From CALMFT01 sp041674565 (GTDB taxonomy: Bacteria > Patescibacteriota > Gracilibacteria > Absconditabacterales > Absconditicoccaceae): a stretch of DNA of 5,548 nt. Shown here one piece after another: positions 1 to 5,455 of this stretch; position 1 is the stretch's first letter; each line of letters opens with the position of its first letter. A model generated the notes under the pieces. That model saw only the letters and a list, made by a program, of their open reading frames with translations. It was not told where the DNA came from and did no database searches. The DNA lies in contig JBAYVQ010000066.1 in assembly GCA_041674565.1 (NCBI GenBank), forward strand, positions 1 through 5,548, written 5' to 3'. Position numbers and translations under genes: made by a program.

Positions 1-1
1 A

Positions 2-349
2 GTAGATGTCATATTCATTATAGCTCTACTCAGTACTATGGGTTATAGTATCAATGACACCATTATCATTTTTGATCGTATTAGAGAGCACTTAGAGACA
101 GACAAAACACATGACGTAGGCACTGTATTTGAAAATTCCTTACGAGAGACTATGGCAAGATCGCTCATGACATCTGGCTCTACCCTTATCGTTGTCTTAT
201 CAATGTACTTTTTTGGTGCAGGTGATCTAAAAAACTTTGCATTTTCTATGGCTATAGGAGTGCTTTCTGGAACATTTTCTAGTATCTTTATGGCGGCACC
301 AATTGCGTATCTAGTGACCAAACGAGGCATCAAACCTAAAAAGAAATAG
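2..349 (+). CDS. secF: Protein translocase subunit SecF, C-terminal part (start lies left of window)
   Basis: SecF partners SecD in the cytoplasmic membrane and uses the proton-motive force to assist late steps of SecYEG protein export. The visible 115 residues open with a hydrophobic run (VDVIFIIALLSTMGYS) and then show the SecF/SecD family hallmark GYSINDTIIIFDRIRE at residues 13-28. After it come the family's SLRETMARSLMTSGSTL segment, a GAGDLKNFAFSMAIGVLSGT membrane block, a final membrane helix and a basic tail (KRGIKPKKK) ending in TAG. The reading frame is open to the left edge, so the true start is outside the window. Whether secD lies next to it or is fused to it cannot be seen. This is the only coding segment here without an in-frame TGA. 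Identification rests on the GYS-NDT motif region and is firm. Confidence 0.95.
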   Translation, partial: VDVIFIIALLSTMGYSINDTIIIFDRIREHLETDKTHDVGTVFENSLRETMARSLMTSGSTLIVVLSMYFFGAGDLKNFAFSMAIGVLSGTFSSIFMAAPIAYLVTKRGIKPKKK

Positions 350-377
350 TAAAAAAGTAACTGTTCATTTACTCTCC

Positions 378-383
378 TATCTT
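378..383 (+). promoter_or_regulatory. Possible -10 element 8 bases before the ATG at 392
   Basis: TATCTT matches four of six positions of TATAAT and ends 8 bases before the start codon. That distance would place transcription initiation at or next to the ATG. No matching -35 was identified. It is weak alone and is listed because the same arrangement recurs at five other starts in the window. Confidence 0.3.
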
Positions 384-391
384 CAGCTTAT

Positions 392-634
392 ATGAAATTT
401 ATCTACCTAATATTATGAAGTGCGTGCGTGATGACTATACTCATAGTATTCTTCCAGTCTATCATTTGGTTCAAGCAAAAAGTGCCCTTCCTTTCACAAA
501 CGAGCGGCATTGATCTTAGTACCTTTGTCATATTGGAGTTTGTTATTGCGTTTTTGGGAGGCGTATTTTTGACACTGGGTATCAAAAGTCTATTTAGTAA
601 TTATACCGATAACAATGACTGATTTGATTTATAA
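392..634 (+). CDS. Small two-helix membrane protein, function unknown
   Basis: I do not recognise this 80-residue protein. With TGA read as Gly it starts at an ATG (MKFIYLILG), with UGA-encoded glycines at residues 9 and 77, and ends at TAA. Two hydrophobic stretches are visible, about residues 3-25 and 49-68. They are joined by a short polar loop (KQKVPFLSQTSGIDLS) and followed by a polar tail rich in Asn and Asp. Under the standard code only an internal fragment starting at a GTG near 428 would be called and the first helix would be lost. The gene lies 42 bases after secF and overlaps the next gene by 20 bases, suggesting co-transcription and translational coupling with that gene. No Shine-Dalgarno sequence precedes the ATG. 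It could be a small Sec- or envelope-associated subunit, but the sequence does not show this. Confidence 0.7.
602..607 (+). promoter_or_regulatory. Possible -10 element 7 bases before the ATG at 615
   Basis: TATACC matches four of six positions of TATAAT, with 7 bases between it and the start codon. It lies inside the coding sequence of the upstream small membrane protein, so it may be coincidental or an internal promoter. No Shine-Dalgarno sequence is present at this start. Confidence 0.25.
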
Positions 635-1274
635 CATCAGTAAGGAGGCAGCGTCTCAACTACTTGGTGTTTCCACGAGAACTATTGATAGATATCTCGC
701 TAGCAGCAGACTCACAAGCAAAAAAATGGGCAACAAAGTCATGTTGGCTCAAGAAGAAGTCATGGGACTCAAAGGAGAATCTGACAATATCGAAGTGAAT
801 ACAGTGGATGTTATCAGTGGGTGAGATTATCAAACACCATATCACGTGCCAGGAAACAGCCAAGCATTGAGTCTTGGTGCTGACCAAATGAGTAAGATCA
901 TGGACGAGAAATTTGATAAATTTACTGGCATGTTGGAAAACAAAGACAGACTATTGGAAGAAAAAAATAGTATGATATTTGGTCTTCAAAAAAGACTTGG
1001 AGAATTGGAAACCAAGCTACAGACTATGGTTGCGTTGCCAGATCATCACAGTGAAAAAGAACAACTTCTGGGACAAAAAAAAGAACTTCAAAATAGATTA
1101 GATAATCTGACCAACAACCTCAAAAAAGAAGAAACAAAAAATAATATCTTTGTAGGATTACTTGTTATCGTAGGTATTATTATCGTGATGTTGATGTTTT
1201 GGAATCCAGGAAAAAGCACCACCAATGGCGCTCTCCCAGAAGATACAACGCAAATAATTCAGGAAGTAAACTAG
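615..1274 (+). CDS. Membrane-anchored DNA-binding protein: N-terminal HTH, coiled coil, C-terminal transmembrane helix
   Basis: A 219-residue protein made continuous by reading the TGA at 822-824 as Gly70. Residues about 5-50 look like an excisionase/MerR-type helix-turn-helix: ISKEAASQLLGVSTRTIDRYL, then a basic wing (SKKMGNKVMLAQEEV). A linker follows to about residue 90. Residues about 92-175 are charged, Leu-rich and Lys/Glu-rich with heptad-like spacing, as in a coiled coil. Residues 178-196 (IFVGLLVIVGIIIVMLMFW) form one transmembrane helix, followed by a short polar tail of about 23 residues. The expected topology is N-terminus in the cytoplasm with the tail outside. A local transcription regulator or a chromosome-to-membrane tether are both possible; I cannot name a family. 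The start overlaps the preceding gene by 20 bases. Under the standard code it would be mis-annotated as two proteins, separating the HTH from its anchor. Confidence 0.85.
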
Positions 1275-1278
1275 TATA

Positions 1279-1878
1279 TTATTTAGGTATTTGAGCAGTA
1301 GTACCATCATTTTGACAAAAATCCATACCAGATTCGGAGTGCATAGGTTGCACACGTATACCAGTTTGGATTTTTTTTCATCATCTTAGTGGCTGACCAT
1401 CCACAGCAAGATAAGCATAATAAAATGTATCTCTTTGGATCTCACCTCACTGCACCACAGATCCAGCGTGAGTTGAAGGGAGGTCGCCTGCTCCACTAAA
1501 CAAGCACAGACCGTCCTCATCTACATAACTAACTTGTTGAGCAGGTACCCCATCCACAGTAAGGTGGATACCTGTACTCATATCATGCCCAGAATCATTA
1601 ACTCTCTCTGCCACGACATAATCGCGTTCAAACTTGAGCGTACAAGTTACATCATTACATCATCCTTTTGACCAGTTCTTTGGAGTGAGTGAATCCTCCA
1701 ATTCAGAACTTTTGCTACACGAAGACTGCACAAAAGCATAGAGTGATGACAACAGCAAAGCAGCAAATGCTTTTTTTCTAAAAAAGCCCAATGACCATGT
1801 AGTTGGTTCATTGACTTGCGTTGTTGATGACAACTCGCGAACATTTTCCTGAGTGGAACGAGTCTGATTGTTTCCCAT
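1279..1878 (-). CDS. Single-pass exported or membrane-anchored hypothetical protein with five cysteines
   Basis: A 199-residue protein read on the minus strand from an ATG (MGNNQTRSTQENV) to TAA, with UGA-encoded glycines at residues 73, 144, 166 and 167. The first 35 or so residues are polar and end in RKK. Residues about 37-52 are hydrophobic (AFAALLLSSLYAFVQ), then SSC at 52-54. This could be a signal anchor; a lipoprotein site at Cys54 is conceivable, but the lipobox is poor (VQSSC). The remaining ~145 residues are polar, Gly/Asp/Val-rich and probably outside the membrane, with Cys74, Cys79, Cys125 and Cys188. I recognise no family. An upstream TTG at 1950 would add a second hydrophobic segment but is a weaker start. 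It is transcribed against its neighbours and its stop lies 4 bases from that of the HTH-membrane gene, with no clear terminator between. The continuous frame across four TGA codons supports a real gene. Confidence 0.75.
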
Positions 1879-2050
1879 AGATTGTGTTAGTAAAATGTAA
1901 AATATTACTAATGTAATATACGGGAAACGTACTGATACGAAAAGCAACAAAGTTTACAAGTCAATATACAATAGACAGCTAGTATCAGATTGACAAATTG
2001 TAAAAAATAATTCTATTTACTTTTGAGCAGATTGTAAAGACATTATTCGC

Positions 2051-2083
2051 TTGAAAAAAACAGTACGGTTCTTATAGTATAGT
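2051..2083 (+). promoter_or_regulatory. Candidate promoter for the HPF-like gene
   Basis: TTGAAA at 2051-2056 is followed after 16 bases by TATAGT at 2073-2078, an almost canonical sigma-70 type arrangement. TATAGT is then repeated, overlapping by one base, at 2078-2083, 8 bases before the ATG at 2092. The site lies in the 213-base intergenic region (1879-2091) between divergent genes. That region also carries the direct repeat CAGATTG at 1986 and 2028, ATTGTAAA at 1997 and 2031, and the inverted pair CTGATAC (1932) / GTATCAG (1982). A promoter for the minus-strand gene must lie here too, but I could not place it. Confidence 0.5.
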
Positions 2084-2091
2084 TGCCTTAT

Positions 2092-2493
2092 ATGGCGCAT
2101 ATTATTTACTCTTGACCCATGCCGATGTTACATTCAGATCTCATTGAACATGTTCAGATTATTCGAGATATCAAAAACATTGATGAACCAACCAAAGCAA
2201 GCATCGCAGATTATATCAATCACGGGTTTGGGAAAATCGATGGCTATCTCAAACCAGTAATAGACAAAACCGATGCAGCAACAAAACTCAAAGTACAACT
2301 TGAAAAAAAGTGAAACGATAACTACATAGGCTGATTACATTTCAACTTCCCAGGAGTGCTCGACGATTTTTATGTAAAAATAGATGAAAATACTCCTCAA
2401 GCAAACTTAGTTAACGCTGTATCAGAGTTATTTGAAAAAGCAAAAAATGCTCTGCAAAAACAGGTGGACAAATTGCATGACAAACACGAGTAA
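2092..2493 (+). CDS. Probable ribosome hibernation factor, HPF/RaiA (S30AE) family
   Basis: HPF/RaiA proteins bind the decoding region of the small ribosomal subunit and silence idle ribosomes. The order of elements fits the family's single beta-alpha-beta-beta-beta-alpha domain. There is a first strand (HVQIIRDIKN), a helix with family-like spacing (IADYINHGFGKIDGYLKP), a strand (KLKVQLEKKG) and then a short block around YIGGLHFNFPG and FYVKID. A closing helix, LVNAVSELFEKAKNALQKQV, resembles the family's end helix before a Lys/His tail. UGA encodes Gly at residues 74 and 81, plus residue 8 if the 2092 start is right. From 2092 the product is 133 residues. ATGs at 2119 and 2125 fit the usual short N-terminus better, but 2092 sits 8 bases from a -10-like TATAGT. 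There is no long-HPF dimerisation domain. The assignment is from pattern recognition, not a search. Confidence 0.62.
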
Positions 2494-2510
2494 GAGCTAG
2501 CATCCATCAC

Positions 2511-2566
2511 TTGAATACCGCATCACAATATCTACTACGAGAATACGTATTTGTTATTCAATTTTT
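2511..2566 (+). terminator. Weak candidate terminator or operator after the HPF-like gene
   Basis: TTGAATA (2511-2517) pairs with TATTCAA (2555-2561), which is followed by five T residues. The loop is long (37 bases) and the stem AT-rich, so this is a poor intrinsic terminator. Inside it AATACGTATT (2542-2551) is a perfect 10-base palindrome just upstream of the rseP start region and could be an operator instead. Confidence 0.25.
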
Positions 2567-2567
2567 G

Positions 2568-2573
2568 TATATT
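2568..2573 (+). promoter_or_regulatory. Candidate -10 element 8 bases before the rseP ATG
   Basis: TATATT matches five of six positions of TATAAT and ends 8 bases before the ATG at 2582, so transcription would begin at the start codon. No good -35 is seen at 17 bases. There is no purine-rich Shine-Dalgarno sequence between this element and the ATG. Confidence 0.4.
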
Positions 2574-2581
2574 TTCTCATC

Positions 2582-3772
2582 ATGCTTATTATAGCTTGAA
2601 TTGCTCTGTTTATGATACTTGTTATCATACATGAATTAGGACATTTTTGGACAGCGAAAAAATCTGGTGTACAAGTCTTAGAATTTGGAATCGGTATACC
2701 ACCCAAATTATTCACACTCTATACGGATAAGACAGGTACGGAATACACCATCAATCTCATACCTCTTGGAGGGTTTGTGAGACTCAAGGGAGAGGACTCC
2801 AAAGACGAGGAGACCTTCAAGGCTCCTGATAGTTTTATCATGGCGTGATTTCGGAAAAAGGTCATCATCCTGTGCGGTGGTGTCATCATGAACTTTATCG
2901 CAGCGTACTTGATTTTCGCTTTTGCATTGCGATATGGAAGTAAGCCTATTACCATACTACCCAGTAATGCTACGGTCGACAACGTGTCCACAAGGTTTGT
3001 AACGACGTTTGATCAGCTTATAAAAAATAATCAAGTAAGTGGGGACATCAGTGCGCAAGCCATCCAAGTAGCAGACGTACTACCCGATAGTTTGATCAAA
3101 CAAGCTGGCGTAAAACCAGGTGACAACATCACACATATCAACGGCAAAGCGACCAATAGTATGATCATCAACAGACAGCTCAAAGAACTAATCGGTAAAC
3201 AATTTAGTCTGGACTACAAAGCATCGGGATCCAATGCTACAAGCACGACCAGTATCACCTGCCCTGCGGACCAATGCCTCTTGGGTATCGTCATAGACAC
3301 CAACAACGTGTTGGAAGTCAAACCATATAAGTACGGGCTCAAAGATTCATTGATATATGCGTGGGATGAAGTCATTGGACAATCTCGTTTGAGTCTCAAT
3401 ACCATAGGTAATTTACTTTGGTCATTGGTTTCATTTGATGGTACCTCACTCAACAAGCAAGCGAATAATCTGACAGGACCAGCCTGAGCTATCAAGATAG
3501 GAGAAATCATTTACGAGGCTGGATGATGGATGCAGTTCCTCATCTTCGGAGCCATGATATCATTATCACTAGCGGTGTTCAACATATTACCTATACCAGC
3601 ACTTGATGGAGGTAGACTTCTTGGTGTCATCATACAAAAAATAATCTGACTCAGTGCGGAAAAATATTTCACCATCGAAAGTTATATCAATGTCGTATTC
3701 TTCGTACTCATGATGGGCTTGGGTATATTCATACTATTCAGAGATCTTACGAGGATATGGTGATTGTTTTAG
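2582..3772 (+). CDS. rseP: Site-2 zinc metalloprotease RseP (M50 family) with PDZ domain
   Basis: An intramembrane protease that cuts single-pass membrane proteins within the lipid bilayer; in other bacteria substrates include anti-sigma factors and signal-peptide remnants. The 396-residue product has every family landmark in order. The first helix carries the zinc-binding HELGH at 17-21, followed by the LIPLGGFVRLKGED block. GFRKKVIILCGGVIMNF ends at residue 105. A PDZ domain spans about 160-240 (VLPDS...AGVKPGDNI...INGK). LTGPAGAIKIG follows near 297-307, and NILPIPALDGGR at 334-345 holds the LDG motif with Asp342, the expected third zinc ligand. A C-terminal helix closes the protein. UGA encodes Gly at 6, 89, 302, 315, 356 and 394; under the standard code the gene falls into pieces and HELGH is separated from LDG. 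The periplasmic part carries a CPADQC pair (Cys227, Cys232). The length fits the family. TAG stop. Confidence 0.95.
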
Positions 3773-3788
3773 TTTGTTTGTTAGAAGC

Positions 3789-3974
3789 ATGACATTCAAT
3801 ACTCACGAAAACGAGAATCAAATAAAACAATCAAACAGCATACCACTGCACAACAAAGAGATACTGCAACGATTTGAAGATAAGCACAAACCATTTGCAC
3901 AACAATGTAAATTATTTGAGGAACTCGCTCAACAATTTGATGAGGCGCAAAAACGCTTCATAAGATGATACTAG
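3789..3974 (+). CDS. Small hypothetical protein, hydrophilic and helical
   Basis: A 61-residue protein (MTFNTHENENQ...) ending KRFIRGY, with UGA-encoded Gly60 just before Tyr and a TAG stop. It is rich in Gln, Asn, Glu and Lys, has no membrane segment, and its second half (residues about 24-58, from NKEILQRFEDKHK to FDEAQKRF) looks like one or two amphipathic helices. It has one cysteine (Cys45). It starts 16 bases after the rseP stop and ends 24 bases before the Hsp20 gene, which suggests expression with rseP. No Shine-Dalgarno sequence is evident; a -10-like hexamer is also missing here, unlike at its neighbours. I recognise no family. It is short enough that chance cannot be excluded, but the 62-codon open frame in a tightly packed strand is reasonable support. 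Confidence 0.5.
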
Positions 3975-3983
3975 TTATTTACT

Positions 3984-3989
3984 TATACT
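3984..3989 (+). promoter_or_regulatory. Candidate -10 element 9 bases before the Hsp20 ATG
   Basis: TATACT matches five of six positions of TATAAT and ends 9 bases before the ATG at 3999. The 24-base gap between genes contains no Shine-Dalgarno sequence. I saw no CIRCE inverted repeat or heat-shock operator here. Confidence 0.4.
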
Positions 3990-3998
3990 TCACATTGC

Positions 3999-4334
3999 AT
4001 GACCAAGATAGATATTCCTATGGATATTTACGAGTCCGCTAAAGAACTTGTGGTAGTGATACCGCTTGCTGGCGTGGACAAAAAATCGCTCGACATGCAC
4101 ATGGATGACTATAGATTGATACTCAAAGGCATGAGGACTCAGCCAAAACTCAAAGACGACTTGATGTCCGTAAGATGAGACTGTTATCGAGGAGAGTTTA
4201 CACAAGTTATAGATCTCCCCGTAGGCGTCTACCTAGACAGGATCCACAGCAAGATCACCGCAGACAACATCCTCATGATCATCGTCCCCAAAATCATAGC
4301 CCCAGACAAAATCAAAGTGGAAATAGAGATGTAA
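3999..4334 (+). CDS. Hsp20-family small heat-shock protein (alpha-crystallin domain)
   Basis: Small heat-shock proteins hold unfolding proteins in a refoldable state without ATP. The 111-residue product is nearly all alpha-crystallin domain (about 7-98). It has the strand set DIYESAKELVVVIPLAGV at 9-26, the DYRLILKG strand at 37-44, GDCYRGEFTQVIDLP at 60-74 (matching the family's ECYxGxFxR-LP block) and NILMIIVPK at 90-98. The C-terminal tail contains an I-x-V-x-I sequence (residues 105-109), the motif that usually docks onto neighbouring subunits. Two things are odd. The N-terminal arm is only about six residues, so large oligomers may not form as usual. The A-x-x-x-n-G-v-L signature has Asn90 where Gly is normal. 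UGA encodes Gly60 at 4176-4178, between two well-matching halves of the domain. A strong terminator follows directly, so its transcript ends here. Confidence 0.88.
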
Positions 4335-4344
4335 TATATCATAC

Positions 4345-4367
4345 AACACCTCTCAAGGTGTTTTTTT
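4345..4367 (+). terminator. Intrinsic terminator after the Hsp20 gene
   Basis: A perfect 7-base-pair stem, AACACCT / AGGTGTT, closes a 4-base loop (CTCA) and runs directly into T residues up to 4367. It lies 10 bases after the Hsp20 stop codon and separates that gene from guaC, so guaC needs its own promoter. Confidence 0.88.
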
Positions 4368-4385
4368 ATGCGCAATTTATCTTCT

Positions 4386-4391
4386 TATTAT
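4386..4391 (+). promoter_or_regulatory. Candidate -10 element 5 bases before the guaC ATG
   Basis: TATTAT matches five of six positions of TATAAT and lies between the Hsp20 terminator and the ATG at 4397, the only space where a guaC promoter can be. No -35 is obvious. The distance to the ATG leaves room for at most a near-leaderless transcript and no ribosome binding site. Confidence 0.4.
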
Positions 4392-4396
4392 ACATC

Positions 4397-5455
4397 ATGT
4401 TTATCGACAACGAACTCAAGCTGGACTACAAAGACGTACTTCTCAGGCCCAAGAGATCTACCCTCAACAGTAGAAGCGAAGTGCAACTAGAAAGAACATT
4501 CAGTTTTCCTCACAGCACGCAGACACGGACCGGTATACCCATTATGGCTTCCAATATGGACACTATTGCTACTATAGGATTGGCAAAAGTATTTGCTGAA
4601 TATAAGATGATCACGTGTTTGCACAAATTTTACACCATAGAAGAAATAATCTGATATAGCAGCGAACCCTGGTTTGCGTACTGCGCGGTTACATCTGGTA
4701 TCCTACAAAAAGATCTCGATAAACTCGATCAGATTATCACATGATCTACCAAAGCAAACAATGGCATATGTCCCGTGAAATTTATCTGCCTGGACGTAGC
4801 AAACGGATACACACAAAGGTTTACCACAACTGTAAAACAAGTGAGACAAGCGTATCCAGACATCATACTAATTGCCTGAAATGTCGTCACCAGAGAGATG
4901 ACAGAAGAGCTCATTTTGGCTGGAGCAGATATTATCAAAGTCGGCATTGGGCCAGGGTCAGTATGTACGACAAGGATATTATCAGGCGTTGGTTATCCTC
5001 AGTTGTCCGCTATACTCGAGTGCGCAGATGCAGCTCATGGATTGGGATGACATATCGTCGCAGATGGAGGCATTGTCACACCAGGAGATTTTGCCAAGGC
5101 CTATGGTGCTGGGGGAGACTTCACTATGTGTGGTGGGATATTTGCAGGACACGACGAGACGGCCGGAGACATCATCACCGAGTGAGATAAACAGTACAAA
5201 GTATACTATGGTATGAGCTCGGACACCGCTATGGACAAACACTATGGCTGAGTGGCCTCATACAGGTCAAGTGAAGGCAAGACAGTAAAAGTGCCCTACA
5301 AATGATCATTACACAATACCATCCAACACGTCTTGGGTGGGCTCAGGTCTGCCTGCACCTATATCGGTGCAAAGAGACTCAAAGACGTCCCCAAATGCAC
5401 TACCTTTATTCGCGTCAGCCAACAATCTAACGAAGTACGAGGAAGAAACAGTTAA
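4397..5455 (+). CDS. guaC: GMP reductase
   Basis: Reduces GMP to IMP with NADPH, releasing ammonia, so that guanine nucleotides can be turned into adenine nucleotides; cytoplasmic. The 352-residue product is close to the usual ~345 and matches the GuaC/GMPR family end to end. Landmarks are LDYKDVLLRPKRS at 9-21, MASNMDT at 50-56, catalytic-region Lys77 (CLHKF), CLDVANGY at 131-138, the active-site loop KVGIGPGSVCTTR at 181-193 with Cys190 and Thr192, the phosphate-binding VADGG at 221-225, YGMSSDTAM at 271-279, SSEGKTVKVP at 291-300 and LGGLRSACTYIGA at 313-325. No CBS domains are present, which together with the GuaC-type C-terminus argues against IMP dehydrogenase. UGA encodes Gly at 86, 116, 161, 218, 263, 285 and 303; residues 161, 218, 285 and 303 are conserved glycines. 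The start is the first ATG after the Hsp20 terminator and gives the normal family N-terminus. Confidence 0.97.

Noticed and set aside
43..333. Minus-strand open frame of 96 codons opposite secF
   Set aside because: It is a mirror of a clearly recognised SecF segment and resembles no family.
1158..1355. Minus-strand frame across the convergent junction near 1275
   Set aside because: It overlaps the membrane helix and C-terminal coding of one supported gene and the C-terminal end of another in a different frame.
1660..1950. Minus-strand gene starting at TTG 1950 and ending at the TGA at 1660
   Set aside because: TGA is sense here, so the frame continues to TAA at 1279, and ATG at 1878 is a better start than the TTG.
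3214..3510. 98-codon minus-strand frame opposite rseP
   Set aside because: Antisense to the PDZ-to-LDG region of a confident gene, with no recognisable features of its own.
2582..3772. rseP as a frameshifted or nonsense pseudogene broken at several TGA codons
   Set aside because: All interruptions are TGA, never TAA or TAG, the frame is never shifted, and every family motif is intact when TGA = Gly.
4175..4654. 159-codon plus-strand frame spanning the Hsp20 end and the guaC start
   Set aside because: Its first part is low-complexity Arg/His/Pro-rich out-of-frame reading of Hsp20 and crosses the terminator; its second part is simply guaC up to its first TGA.
4741..5190. Arg/His-rich 149-codon frame inside guaC
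   Set aside because: It is an out-of-frame reading of a strongly supported enzyme gene.
4397..5455. guaC as selenoprotein or UGA = Trp (Mycoplasma-type code 4)
   Set aside because: The TGA columns match conserved glycines and not Trp or Cys, TGG is used for Trp, and there is no SECIS-like context repeated after each TGA.
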